Shown here: piece after piece, positions 16,543 to 26,885 of the stretch | Layout of the letters: the number at the start of each line of letters is the position of its first letter | How positions within the stretch are numbered: the first letter of the stretch is position 1 | From: UTCFX2 sp963726375 | GTDB taxonomy: Bacteria; Chloroflexota; Anaerolineae; Anaerolineales; UBA4823 | Direction of reading: 5' to 3' | Assembly (NCBI GenBank): GCA_963726375.1 | Contig: CAVSCE010000008.1 | Coordinates: 558,001 to 622,000, forward strand | Length of the DNA stretch: 64,000 bases | Program-made: the position numbers and the translations under genes | Notes under the pieces: model-generated | Databases searched by the model: none | The model's input: only the letters and a program-made list of their open reading frames with translations | What the model was told of the DNA's origin: nothing

Positions 16543-17514
16543 ATGACTGCGATATCAAAACCGATTGCACTGGCTGTCTTAAATAATCATCTGCGCCCCT
16601 TCGATGTCCGCCGCGACCTGAGTGATGTCGCCGATCTGGTTGAATTATGTTTCGCGGACACGCTGGACATGGATGGAAGGGAATACCTGGCACGCATGCG
16701 GTCTGCAGCGAGGGACACTTCGTTATTAAGGATGGCCAAAGGCTGGGCTTCGGTTCCAATGACAGGTTACGTCTGGCATGAAGATGAGAAGCTTGTGGGA
16801 AATATCAGCCTGATCTCTTATGTGATGAAAGGCCGGAGGTTCTTTCTCGTCGCGAACGTGGCCGTCCACCCGAATTATCGCAGGCGCGGGATAGCCCGTC
16901 ATATGACCGAAGCAGCTGTCGAACACGCACGCCTCCGCTCCGCGCCGGCTGTGTGGCTGCACGTTCGAGAAGAAAACCAACCTGCCCAGGAGTTATACGC
17001 TTCGTTGGGCTTTAAAGAACGGGCCGTTCGAACGACGTGGACAGGCCGCCCGGGGGAGAAACCAAAGCCTACGCTACCTCCGCGGTCGCGCTTCATCACG
17101 CCGCGCAACGCGCATTGGCCGCAGTTTAGCCCCTGGCTTAAGGAAAGCTACCCACCGGAGCTCTCCTGGCATATGTCCTTTCAGCTCAACAGCCTTCGTC
17201 CGGGTCTGCCGGGGGTGTTATCCCGCCTTTTTCAAAACGCTTATGTTTGCGAGTGGGGGGTGATTCAAGATGAAAAAATGACGGCATTCGCAGCCTGGCA
17301 GGCGGCAAACGCCCATACTAACCTGCTTTGGCTGGCCGCACCCAAGGTCGACGCTGAAAAGCCTATCCAGGCGCTGCTGGAGCATACCCTATCCAGCTCG
17401 CCGAGCTATCGAACGCTGACGCTGGATTATCCGGCACATAGATACGAAGATGCTATCCGAGCTGCGGGTTTCTCCCCACACCAAACGCTGGTATGGATGG
17501 AACGACCGCTTTGA
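16543..17514 (+). CDS. GNAT-family N-acetyltransferase, double-domain
   Basis: Acetyl-CoA-dependent transferase of unknown substrate. From ATG 16543 (MTAISKPIALAVL; the open frame begins at 16471 but lacks a start signal) it is about 323 residues. The first GNAT domain has the acetyl-CoA loop VAVHPNYRRRGIARHM and the HVREENQPAQELYASLGFKERAV strand. The second half (about 200–323) looks like a degenerate GNAT fold ending LDYPAHRYEDAIRAAGFSPHQTL, without a clear acetyl-CoA loop. It diverges from nurA. Confidence 0.85.
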   Translation: MTAISKPIALAVLNNHLRPFDVRRDLSDVADLVELCFADTLDMDGREYLARMRSAARDTSLLRMAKGWASVPMTGYVWHEDEKLVGNISLISYVMKGRRFFLVANVAVHPNYRRRGIARHMTEAAVEHARLRSAPAVWLHVREENQPAQELYASLGFKERAVRTTWTGRPGEKPKPTLPPRSRFITPRNAHWPQFSPWLKESYPPELSWHMSFQLNSLRPGLPGVLSRLFQNAYVCEWGVIQDEKMTAFAAWQAANAHTNLLWLAAPKVDAEKPIQALLEHTLSSSPSYRTLTLDYPAHRYEDAIRAAGFSPHQTLVWMERPL

Positions 17515-17589
17515 GGCGGCAGCTGACCAACAAAATTTTTATTACCGGGGTATTCTTATGCTGCATTTCAGTCGAAAACTGAGAGATAG

Positions 17590-17595
17590 TATAAT
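17590..17595 (+). promoter_or_regulatory. Possible -10 box of the DPD-like gene
   Basis: TATAAT at 17590, 45 bases before the ATG, with a poor -35 (TTCAGT) at 17-base spacing. A short inverted repeat TCAGT-CGAAA-ACTGA spans the -35 region and could hold an activator or repressor. Confidence 0.4.
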
Positions 17596-17639
17596 AACGT
17601 TCAATTTACCTTTATCCTAAAAAAAATAAGAGGCATGCA

Positions 17640-20139
17640 ATGGAGAATGAAAAGAGCGATTCAAATGTTATGACCCGGGCTCAACTTCACACGGAGCTGT
17701 GGAGGTGTGAATATTGTGAAGAAAAGCCTTGCAGAGAAGCCTGTCCTGTGAACTGCTCACCAGCGGATTTCATCATGGCTGCGCGCGTCGGGAATCCGTC
17801 GGATATCCGACGATCCGCGGCTGAGATCATGCAGGCCAATCCCCTGGGTGGGGTTTGCGGTATGGTTTGCCCGGACACGCTTTGCATGGCTGCATGCACG
17901 CGCAAGAAATTTGATGGACCGATCAACATCCCGCTCGTCCAGGCAACCATCGTAGATCTGGCAAAACGACTGGGCGGTATCCCGGAATTTTCGAAACCGA
18001 AATTGAATGGAAAAAAGGTGGCCATTGTCGGCGGCGGGCCGGCTGGTTTGGGCGCTGCAGCGGCGCTGGCTCAGATGGGCTATTCCGTGGATATCTTTGA
18101 AAGCAGCGATAAACTCGGTGGGATGATGAACCTGATCCCCGACCACCGTCTGGAAAAGAGCGTGGTCGAGACCGATATTCAATTTCTCTTTTCACTTGGG
18201 AACGTCTCCGCAAAAACGGGTTTGAAAATCGAGAACCCCAAGAACCTTTTCGGCGAGGGGTATGATGCGGTGTGCGTTACGGTGGGTCTCTGGAAACCTA
18301 TCGCACTTGGCGTTGAGAATGAAGATTTAACAGTCAAGATGGTAGATTTGCTGTCAAGGCCATCAGCTTTTCAGTTTGACGGTGGTGTCGCTGTCATCGG
18401 CGGCGGTGCGACTGCGGTGGACTGCGCGATAACTGCGAAGCAGCGAGGCGCAAAACGTGTAGAAATGTTCATGTTGGAAAAACTCGCAGAGATGCCGCTG
18501 ACAGCCAAGGAGCGCAAGGAGCTCCTGGATTTCGATATTGAGGTAAACGGTCGCATCCGGGTCAGCAAGATCAACCGGGATGGCGATAAGGTCGTAGGAT
18601 TTGAAACGGTAAAGGTTGAGCTGTTAGAAGGAAAACCGTTCAGCCCGGCGAACGTCCGTGATTTACCCGGAACGGATGGGAAACGAACGGATTTCAATAC
18701 AGTTGTCATGGCGATCGGTATGCGTTCGACATTGCAGCGCGAGCAGGCTGACGGCCTCTTTTACGCCGGCGATATGCTCACCGGTCCAAAAACAGTCGTG
18801 GAAGCCGCTGCTTCCGGGAAGAATGCTGCCCTCGAGATCGATGCATTCCTTAAAACGAGAAACGCAGCCCGTTTTTGCGAAACGGACAAAATCGTATTAC
18901 GGCCTGCCCGGCTACACCCCCGTACCTGTTTCACTGGAGACCGATTTCTTCGGAAGACCGATCCTTTCGCCGTACCTGATCTCAGCGTCACCTTCCTCGG
19001 ACGGATACGAGCAGATGACCCTGGCTTATAAAGCGGGTTGGGCTGGCGCGGTGATGAAAACGGCTTTTGACAACGTCCCGATTCACATCCCGGGCGAATA
19101 TATGTTCGCTTTCAATGCATATACATATGCCAACAGCGATAATGTCTCCGGACATGCTTTGGACCGTGTCTGCCGCGAATCGGAGAAGCTGATTAAAGAA
19201 TGGCCGGATCGGCTGACACTGGCATCGACAGGCGGTCCGGTGACTGGTCATGATGAAAGCGACTCGGTGGGATGGCAATCGAACACAAAGAAGCTTGAGG
19301 CGGCCGGTGTGATGGGAATTGAATATTCTCTATCCTGTCCGCAAGGCGGAGATGGAACTGAAGGAGACATCGTCTCTCAAAATGCAGCCTTGACCGCGAA
19401 AATCATCGATTGGATCCTTCAGGTCGGCGATCCTGAAGTGCCGAAGCTGTTCAAGCTGACTGCTGCCGTTACCTCGATCGTTCCCATCCTTCGAGCCATC
19501 CGCAAGGTAATGGACAGGTATCCGAAAAGTAAGGCTGGAATTACGCTGGCAAACTCGTTTCCAACCCTGGGATTTCGCCCGGCTGCAGGACGGGTCTGGG
19601 AAGAGGGGGTGGTCGTCGGGATGAGCGGTGAAGGAGTTACGCCGATCTCGTATTTGACCCTTGCCACGGCTGTGCCGGAAGGGATCGAAATTTCTGGGAA
19701 CGGCGGCCCGATGGACTATAAAGCCGCAATGGATTTCCTTGCCCTTGGCGTAAAGACTGTCCAATTCTGCACGATTGTGATGAAGCAAGGTTACGGGATC
19801 ATCCGTGATCTGGAATCGGGAACATCTTTCTTGATGCAGGATCGGGGCATCCGGTCGATGAAAGAGCTGATTGGCATCACACAGCCCAACCCGGTGACCG
19901 GATTTATGGAATTGACGCCGATCAAGAAAATCTCTGAAGCAAACCATGAGACGTGCGTATCATGTGGAAACTGCGCCCGGTGCCCTTACCTGGCAATCAC
20001 GCTTGACGAGAAGGGTATGCCCCAAACCGATCCAGCTCTGTGCATTGGTTGTTCGATATGCGCCAAGAAGTGTTTTGTAGGGGCGATCTCCATGCGAGCG
20101 CGAAGCCCGGAAGAGCTGGCTGTGCTGAAAGAAGATTAA
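17640..20139 (+). CDS. Fused dihydropyrimidine dehydrogenase-like flavoprotein (PreT+PreA layout, one frameshift)
   Basis: Joined at a surplus A in the AAAA run at about 18888, this is one 832-residue protein in the domain order of mammalian DPD. The N-terminal Fe-S domain is CEYCEEKPCREACPVNC with GGVCGMVCPDTLCMAAC; then FAD (VAIVGGGPAGLGAAAALA), NAD(P)H (VAVIGGGATAVDCAITA), the FMN/TIM-barrel dihydroorotate-dehydrogenase-like domain, and a C-terminal ferredoxin (CVSCGNCARCPY, CIGCSICAKKCFVGAI). The DPD loop that carries the catalytic Cys reads CPQGGDGTEGDIVSQN here, without a Cys after the first one. The ssnA-like gene follows by 16 bases. Uracil/thymine reduction is uncertain; another ring reduction is plausible. 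Confidence 0.8.
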
Positions 20140-20155
20140 TTACGAAAGGGATGAA

Positions 20156-21484
20156 ATGACTACTCGCTTTGAAAACGGAATCGTTGTAACGCTTGGTGAA
20201 AATAACCGCGTCCTGTGGAACGCGACGGTTGTAACGGATGGGGAACTGGTCGCTGCTGTAGGCGATGCTGCCGAGATGAAGCGGCGCTTCCCGGACGCCG
20301 CTTCGGTGGATTGCTCTGGCAAGGTTGTCTTACCAGGGTTTATCTGTGCGCACCATCACTTTTATTCGACGATGGCGCGCGGTATGGCAATCCCCGGTGA
20401 GCCGGCCTCAAACTTTGTCGAGACCCTGGAACGGCTCTGGTGGAAAGTGGATTATGCGCTCGATGCAGAAGACATCACCCTATCTGCACAACTTCCTTTG
20501 ATTGACTGCATCCGTAATGGAACAACCACGATCATCGATCACCACGCTTCCCCATCCATGCGGGATGGATCGCTGGATTTGATCGAGGACGCTGTCCGGG
20601 AGGCCGGTCTGCGCGCCTCGCTTTGTTATGAAGTCTCTGATCGAAATGTCCCCGGCGGCGGGATAGCGGAGAACCAGCGATTTATCAAGAAGGTTGGCAA
20701 GGGCGACGGTCAGATTGCGGCGATGATGGGGCTGCACGCCTCATTCACTGTTTCCGATGCGACCGTTGAGCAATGCGTTGGAATTGCAAAAGACGCCGGA
20801 GTTGGCTGCCATATCCACGTAGCGGAGGATGCTTCCGACCGAGAAGATTCACTCGCTAAATATAAAATGCCGACAGTGAACCGACTACAGAAATTGGGCC
20901 TCTCGGGTGAGAAGTCGATTTTTGTCCACTGCGTCCATATCGACGAAGCAGAGATGGATATCCTGGCTTCGACAGGGACGATTGTCGTCCATAACCCCGA
21001 ATCGAATATGAACAATGCAGTCGGTGTGACGCCGCTATTGAAGCTTCTCAAGAAGGGTGTGCTGGTTGGCCTGGGCACCGACGGCATGGGTTCTGACATG
21101 CTCGTTCAGATGCGCTGCGCCTATCTGCTGCACAGGTTGGCAAATCGCGATCCTCGCGTCGCGTTTATGGAAGCCCCTCAGCTACTGCTGCAGAATAATG
21201 CGGCGATTGCTGAGCGGCAGTTCGGCCTGCGGTTAGGTGAGATCGCCGAAGGCCGCCCTGCTGACCTTGCCATCATCGACTATGCTCCACCTACCCCGCT
21301 AAGCGAGGCGAATTTCCTCGGACACCTCATCTTTGGTCTGGTCGACGCGACTGTCGATACGACAGTCTGCAGAGGCAAGATCTTGATGCAGGGCAAGAAA
21401 ATTATAAGCATGGACGAAGAGAAGATTGCTGCCCGCTCAAGGGAGCTGGCTCCGCAGATGTGGAAACGACTGCAGGCGCTTTAA
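20156..21484 (+). CDS. ssnA: SsnA-type aminohydrolase (amidohydrolase superfamily)
   Basis: Metal-dependent TIM-barrel hydrolase related to chlorohydrolases and guanine deaminase. 442 residues, full length. Metal and catalytic motifs: LPGFICAHHHFYSTMARGM, GTTTIIDHHASPS, MGLHASFTVSD, CHIHVAEDASDRE, SIFVHCVHID, VVHNPESNMNNAVG and VGLGTDGMGSDM. In E. coli ssnA sits in the anaerobic purine-degradation/selenium cluster near ygfK, itself a multi-domain Fe-S flavoprotein; the pairing with the upstream DPD-like gene echoes this. Substrate is probably a purine- or pyrimidine-derived compound. Confidence 0.85.
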   Translation: MTTRFENGIVVTLGENNRVLWNATVVTDGELVAAVGDAAEMKRRFPDAASVDCSGKVVLPGFICAHHHFYSTMARGMAIPGEPASNFVETLERLWWKVDYALDAEDITLSAQLPLIDCIRNGTTTIIDHHASPSMRDGSLDLIEDAVREAGLRASLCYEVSDRNVPGGGIAENQRFIKKVGKGDGQIAAMMGLHASFTVSDATVEQCVGIAKDAGVGCHIHVAEDASDREDSLAKYKMPTVNRLQKLGLSGEKSIFVHCVHIDEAEMDILASTGTIVVHNPESNMNNAVGVTPLLKLLKKGVLVGLGTDGMGSDMLVQMRCAYLLHRLANRDPRVAFMEAPQLLLQNNAAIAERQFGLRLGEIAEGRPADLAIIDYAPPTPLSEANFLGHLIFGLVDATVDTTVCRGKILMQGKKIISMDEEKIAARSRELAPQMWKRLQAL

Positions 21485-21526
21485 TCAGCAACGCCCAATT
21501 ATTTTTACATAATCATGCACAAATAT

Positions 21527-21564
21527 GGGGCTGTCTTGAAGAACCGGCAGCCCCTTGTTTTTTA
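21527..21564 (+). terminator. Rho-independent terminator after ssnA
   Basis: GGGGCTG, a 14-base loop, CAGCCCC, then TTGTTTTTTAT. It separates the DPD-like/ssnA operon from the following membrane protein gene. Confidence 0.85.
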
Positions 21565-21639
21565 TATATGCCAGGATTTTCTATTCCACACCTCTTCTGG
21601 CTTGCCGAATTTCTGAAGGGAATAATCTCACAGGTGGGC

Positions 21640-22265
21640 ATGGTAAAATATCGCTCTAGTCCAGGGCTTGATGCTCGGCTGCAGGTGATTATATTGAAAA
21701 TACTTAAATCCAGGTTTCCTAACAGACGGGAAATCCTACCGGTCTTTGCCGTATTCCTGTTCTTTGGATTCAGCTGGGCCCTCTACCGGATGTTCTGGTA
21801 CGTCCCAAGCTGGCTGGAGTATTTAAATATTTGGAAGGTATTGACAATTTCTGCATACGTGATGGCTTTTGGGCTGGCTGAAAGCATCTTCATGACAGGG
21901 GGATTGGTTTTGTTTTCCCTGTTTTTTCCTGACCGCGTTTTCAAGAAACATTACATCCTACTTGGGCAGCAGCCTGGCGGTTTTGATAAGCATCGCCGCG
22001 ATCCTGCTGCAGCGAAAAATCAACCTGGTGTACAGGCTGGAGCTGTGGCAGACGATAGCCTATCCGATTGCCGTGTTAGCCGGGCTTGTCATGCTCTGTG
22101 CTGGTTTTATCCTGGATCTACCAACGGTTTCCTCTCTTAGCCAGTTGGGTTAAGTCTGCAGCAGATCGGATGACTATATTTTTATATTTCTATGTTCCTT
22201 TGGGCCTTGCCGGTTGGACGGTTGTTTTGATCCGAAACATCATTATCCCCTGGAAGTTGGATTAA
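21640..22265 (+). CDS. Multi-pass membrane protein, unknown (two frameshifts)
   Basis: No family recognised. Three frames join into about 208 residues: PVFAVFLFFGFSWALYRMFWYVPSWLEYL, SAYVMAFGLAESIFMTGGLVLFSLFF, then LAVLISIAAILLQRKINLVYR, AYPIAVLAGLVMLCAGFIL and last MTIFLYFYVPLGLAGWTVVLIRN. Slips lie near 21955 and 22152. About five membrane spans. ATG 21640 is taken as start, but TTG 21694-region starts are possible. It ends 14 bases before the sulfatase-like gene, so the two are likely one operon. Confidence 0.6.
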
Positions 22266-22279
22266 TAAAATGGATACTG

Positions 22280-23819
22280 ATGTCCTCCAGGCTCACCCGG
22301 CGCGATTTTCTTAAACTTTCAGCTGCGGCATCTTTGTCCGGCGTCCTTGCCAAATTCTCGCTGGATGCAAATCGGATGAAAGAACGATCTGACGGTCGGC
22401 CAAATATCATTCTGATCGTATATGATGCCCTATCCGCACTCAACCTGTCTTTGTATGGATATCCACGAGCCACCTGCCCCAATCTGGAGCGTTTTGCCAA
22501 AAGGGCGACGGTTTATCACAACCACCACTCTGCCGGCAACTTCACGACTCCGAGCACGGCTTCTTTATTCACAAGCACATATCCCTGGACGCACCGGGCT
22601 TTAAACCTGAGCAGCCTGATCAGCCCTGAAGTCCAACCGAACAACCTGTTTTCGCTGCTTGATCCTGGCTACTATCAGGCGGCTTTTGCCCAGAATACTT
22701 TTGTGGATATGCTCCTCTATCAGTTCGAAGAGCATTTAGACCGGCATGAATCCGTTGACCGCTTCAGCCTGGCCGGCCGGACCTTTTACGACAACCTGAC
22801 CCCCCGGGATGCTATCTATGGGATGAAGAGCATGGATCAATTCCTGTTCAAGCGGGAAGAGGCTCACGGTTCGCTGTTCTTGTCCATCCTGAACGACTTT
22901 GCTACTCAGCTCAGCTACAAGGCTTCTGCAGCCCGGTTGGAATCGACCTTTCCTAGCGGACCGCCGCGACTGGCAAACACAGATGTCTATTTTGACCTGG
23001 CTGAAGTGACTGATGGGGTCATGGATTTGCTGAGTGAATTGCCAAGCCCGGCTTTCACTTACGTGCATTTCATGCCGCCTCACATGCCTTATGTGCCTGC
23101 GCGCGAGTATATCGGGCTTTTTGACGACGGCTGGACACCGCAGGAGAAAAAGAAGCACCGTCTTTCAGCTGGTGTGCCGCAGGAAAGGCTGAACGATCTG
23201 AGGACTTCCTATGATGAGTTTGTTGCAAACCTCGATGCTGAATTTGGCCGCCTGCTTGATCATCTCGAAAGCACCGACATGCTCGAAGACAGCTATGTGA
23301 TCTTTACATCGGACCATGGTGAGATGTTTGAGAGGGGCGCGTCAGGGCATTCCAATCCACTGGTATTTGAGCCTGGTATCCGCATCCCGTTGATCATTTC
23401 AGCGCCCAACCAGCGCGAACGACAGGATGTCACTTCTCTGACGAGCAACGTTGACCTGCTGCCTTCCCTGCTATATGCTGTTGGGGAAAATATCCCGGAT
23501 TGGTGTGAAGGCATCCCGCTCCCGGGGATGGGGGGTATAAACGATCCTGAACGAGGGATTTTTGTTGTGGAGGCGAAAGCAAACCCTGCCTATGGTGCAC
23601 TGCGAAAAGCAACTCTGGCGCTGCTGCAAGGCTCGTATAAAATGGTGCATTACCTGGGATATAAATCCTATCCGGATAATTATGAGTTTTATGACCTTCA
23701 CAATGACCCGGAAGAGCTTCTCGAACCTCTATCCGGATCATCCGGAAGCTGCTGCGTTCAAATTCGAGTTGGATCGGAAATTGGCGGAGGTCAACCTGCC
23801 ATATCTGCGAGTGAAGTGA
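22280..23819 (+). CDS. Tat-exported sulfatase/phosphoglycerol transferase-fold enzyme (frameshift near 3' end)
   Basis: Alkaline-phosphatase-superfamily hydrolase or transferase acting outside the cytosol. ATG 22280 gives MSSRLTRRDFLKLSAAASL, a twin-arginine signal. Metal site parts are IILIVYDALS and YVIFTSDHGEMF; the nucleophile region reads NFTTPSTASLFTS, so Thr (or Ser) takes the place of the formylglycine Cys of true sulfatases. HYLGYKSYPDNYEFYDLHNDPEE is typical of the sulfatase C-terminus; a slip near 23720 then leads to NLYPDHPEAAAFKFELDRKL and the stop at 23819. Substrate unknown; a lipid or surface glycan head group is plausible. Confidence 0.82.
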
Positions 23820-23899
23820 TCAGCGAGGTAAGCTGGGCGTGAGAATTGCATGCCTGGAAGGTGAGAAAGTCAGAGTGGAAGCGGGGTAAAATTGAGTGG

Positions 23900-24750
23900 A
23901 TGAGCCAGGATTTGGATGAGAATGCAAAAACTGGATTCAGTACCGCCGATGAGCAAGATGCCCTCGACCGGGCGTATGTGCCCGAGCATGTCCCAGGACT
24001 GATGGCTGGGATTTCAAATGGGCGCCCATTCCGGGCTGGGCGAGTATATCGGATTTGTCCGTGAAAAATGGATGATCCTGGTTGGATACCCCCTTGACGG
24101 AAACTTTACACAGGAGGGGTGCGAGCAGGCGATCTCCCGGGCAAGGCTTACATACGATCCCGAAACCCTTTTCTTCATCGGTCCGGAGATCCCAAGATCA
24201 CTGCAGGAATTCAGCACGAACCGATCAAATGACGAATATTATCGGCTGGACTTGAACGGCTATCAGCCGAAATCAGCTTTGCGTCGGGAGGTAAACAAAG
24301 CATCGGAGCGGCTTGAGGTCGTCCAAGAAACGGAATTCAGAAAAGAACACAGCACCTTGATCGCTGATTTTTTAAAGCCCCGGCGGCTGCCGACAATGGT
24401 CGCCGAGCTTTACAGTTCGATGCCGAAATACTTCGCAGCACATCCGAACGCTTTCATGCTTTGTGCCCGTGACGATCGCAACAGGCTTAATGCTTTTTTT
24501 GTCGTTGAGCAGGCGGCCATGAATTTCAATGCCTATATTCTGGGGTGCTATTCGCGCAAGCCTTACATTCCACATGCCTCCGACCTGCTTTTTTCGACCA
24601 TGATTGACCTGACGCGCGATGTCGGGAAAGCGGTATATTCAGCTCGGCCTGGGAGTGAATGATGGGATCAGGCGCTTCAAGGTGAAATGGGGCGGCGTAG
24701 TTTTCTTAAATTATGAATTTTGTGAATGCAATTTTGTTGACGAAGAATAG
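23900..24750 (+). CDS. GNAT/FemAB-like acyltransferase, copy 1 (two frameshifts)
   Basis: Frames join into about 283 residues: RAYVPEHVPGLMAGIS, then (slip near 24040) GEYIGFVREKWMILVGYPLDG, a middle part with EVNKASERLEVVQETEFRKEHSTLIADFL, and (slip near 24650) YIQLGLGVNDGIRRFKVKWGG. The last motif is typical of acyltransferase-fold proteins near the acyl-CoA site. It is clearly paralogous to the gene at 25618–26499 in the same motif order. ATG 23900 has only a weak ribosome site. It lies just upstream of the TraB/GumN gene on the same strand. Substrate unknown. Confidence 0.65.
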
Positions 24751-24786
24751 GATATCGATTTTCGACTTATTGTTGGAAGGAGAATT

Positions 24787-25618
24787 GTGAGCAGTTTTTT
24801 TATAACCTGGGGTCGTCAAAAACCGTTGAAGATGGTCTGGCAGGTGTATAAGGACGGAAGCTATTCCTACCTCGTCGGAACTGCACATTTCTTTCCAACC
24901 AGCTTCTCCCGATCCATACGCCGTTTTGATAGGTGGCGTCGATGTTGTGCTGACGGAAGGGCCGTTAGACAACGCCAGCATGGAGGTGATATCCAATCAT
25001 GGAAGGCAGGGAAATGGTAAAGTAGACCTGAAAGCAGCTCCTAAATCCAGGCGTGCCTGAACAGATCAATCGATTGCTAGCGGAGAGGCTTTCGGGAAAG
25101 GATGACGGTGAACTGTTTTTTCTATTTCATCGCCCTAGCCTCGACTATTTTGAGATGTTAACCCGGGATGTCAGCCCATGGATGGCGCTGTTCTCAGTCT
25201 GGACCAGCTATCTGAACTGGAAGTATTCTGTCGACCTGGAGGCGTACCAGATCGCGTGCCGGATGGGCAAGAAAATTCATCCCCTCGAAACGATTGACGA
25301 GCAGCTGGCGGTGCTTGAAGGGATTCCACTTGAAAGGGTCCAGCGCCACCTGAATGACGTGATGAATTGGCAGACCTACTGCGATCATTACGTCCGTTAT
25401 TATCTGGCAGGTGATTTGGATGAATCTGGTGAAAATGACAGACCGATTTCCGACCCGCATACCAACTGTGATTGGTGCGCGAGACCGTCTCATGTTTGAG
25501 CGAATCCAGCCGTATTTCAAAAAGGGGTCCGCAGCAGCCTTTGTCGGTTTTCCGCACGTACCTGGTATCCGACAGCTTCTTTTGGCCGCTGGTTACACGT
25601 GTCACCCAGGATTTTTAA
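24787..25618 (+). CDS. TraB/GumN-family protein (about four frameshifts)
   Basis: The family (with Tiki) is thought to include metal-dependent peptidases; bacterial functions are poorly known. GTG 24787 follows GGAAGGAG. Frames join as VWQVYKDGSYSYLVGTAHFFPTSF (first GxxH), IGGVDVVLTEGPLDNASME (conserved EG), PEQINRLLAERL, LEAYQIACRMGKKIHPLETIDEQL, and TVIGARDRLMFERIQPYF with GSAAAFVGFPHVPGIRQLL (Arg and second GxxH). Slips lie near 24915, 25040, 25430 and 25600. All family motifs are present. Its stop overlaps the ATG of acyltransferase copy 2 (TAATG), which shows translational coupling. Confidence 0.78.
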
Positions 25619-26499
25619 TGATCACGACTGAAGAATGGGCATTTATTGAAACCAGGGCATACGTTCCTGAACATTTGCCTGGTTATGTAACAGCAATCAC
25701 TGGAGCCGAGCCCTACTTGATCGACGATTTTGTGATTTACCTGAAAGGGGCGACGCTGGTCTTTGTTGGATATCCATTGACAGGAAAGATCGAAAAAGCC
25801 CGGATCCAGGATGCCCTGAATGCTGCTCGCACGCTTTTTAGGCCAGAGGTCATATCGATCAGCGCGCCGATGAAACTCGAAGGTTTGGAAAGCGACAGCG
25901 AGAGGAATGTCTCGGAAGATATTTACTATACCCTTGATTTAAATTCAATCCAAATTTCAAAAAAGCTACGAACAGGTGAATAGAGCAAGCCGGGACCTGA
26001 TCGTTTTGGAAGGTGGGCAATTCTGCAAAGAGCATTTGCGCTTGATCCAGGATTTTGTTCGATCTCACCAGCTGCCGCAGGGGACGAAAACCATATTTCG
26101 AAGGATTGGTCAATACTTACAATCCGGCTCGGCGCGGCTCATCGAAGCTCGTAATCATGACGGAAGGCTGGTAGCATTTGACCTGGTGGATTTCAGCGCA
26201 AAAGATGCTGCTTTTTACATGTTTAATTTTTTTTCCAGAAAATGGTACGTGCCCGGCGGGTCTGACCTGCTGATGTTTCATCTGGTGGAAAGCGCCAGGA
26301 CAGGAAAACAAGCAGTATATTAACCTGGGATTGGGGACTAAATCCCGGAGTGACATTCTTTAAAAACAAGTGGGGCGCAAAATTCTTTTTGACACAGCGG
26401 TCGTGGGTGCTGAGCGTAAACGAAGAAAGCTTCTATCGCGGTAATCGTAGATATGCTGCTGGATTAAGGCTGGTGCATCCAATCAGGTCTGATCCCTGA
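25618..26499 (+). CDS. GNAT/FemAB-like acyltransferase, copy 2 (two frameshifts)
   Basis: Starts at ATG 25618 inside the TraB stop. Joined sequence: MITTEEWAFIETRAYVPEHLPGYVTAITG, VIYLKGATLVFVGYPLTG, YYTLDLNSIQIS, then (slip in an A-run near 25960) YEQVNRASRDLIVLEGGQFCKEHLRLIQDF, and (slip in GGGG near 26333) LNPGVTFFKNKWGAKFFLTQRSW. About 293 residues. Each block matches copy 1 (AYVPEH, VGYPL, VNRAS, CKEH, KNKWG), so the two arose by duplication. Copy 2 has a longer C-terminal tail rich in Arg. Confidence 0.65.
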
Positions 26500-26537
26500 A
26501 GGATCGGGCTTATTCCCTTGAGTGATTATTCGCCCGG

Positions 26538-26885
26538 TCAGTTGAAGCCAAACGGATGTTCGACCTTCACTTGAAAAGCCGGGTCGATATTTTTCCCTTC
26601 TAATTGGGTGTTTTCGCCTTCAACAAAGTCATCATAAATATCGGCAGGCGGCAGCTCGCCTTCTACCATCAGACAGGTGCATGTTTTTAATATCCCCGGG
26701 ATCGGTTGGATCTCTGTTGCCACAATCCGCCCGACCATCTGCAATTCGGGTACCTCGACGATCGCGATGGCATCGTAAAGCCCAAAAGTTGCCTGAACTT
26801 CATGGATGTGATGGATCCGGCGCAGATCGCGAACAACCTGTTTAATTTCACCCATTTCAATATTTATCAAGATGACTGCTTTCAT
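26538..26885 (-). CDS. Stand-alone Lrp/AsnC-type ligand-binding (RAM) domain protein
   Basis: 115 residues: MKAVILINIEMGEIKQVVRDLRRIHHIHEVQATFGLYDAIAIVEVPELQMVGRIVATEIQPIPGILKTCTCLMVE. This is the effector-binding and oligomerisation domain of Lrp regulators without the helix-turn-helix. Such proteins can bind amino acids or other ligands and modify full-length regulators. ATG 26885 follows AAGGAG. The last 30 residues are an extra acidic tail. Confidence 0.85.
   Translation of the reverse strand: MKAVILINIEMGEIKQVVRDLRRIHHIHEVQATFGLYDAIAIVEVPELQMVGRIVATEIQPIPGILKTCTCLMVEGELPPADIYDDFVEGENTQLEGKNIDPAFQVKVEHPFGFN

Noticed and set aside
17640..20139. Separate preT and preA genes
   Set aside because: No stop or new start lies between the domains once the surplus A near 18888 is removed; the linker reads continuously into SYYGLPGYTPVPVSLETDFFG.
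25411..25983. Fusion of TraB C-terminus with the acyltransferase
   Set aside because: Another frame gives VTQDF and a stop that overlaps the next ATG (TAATG), so two coupled genes are more likely.
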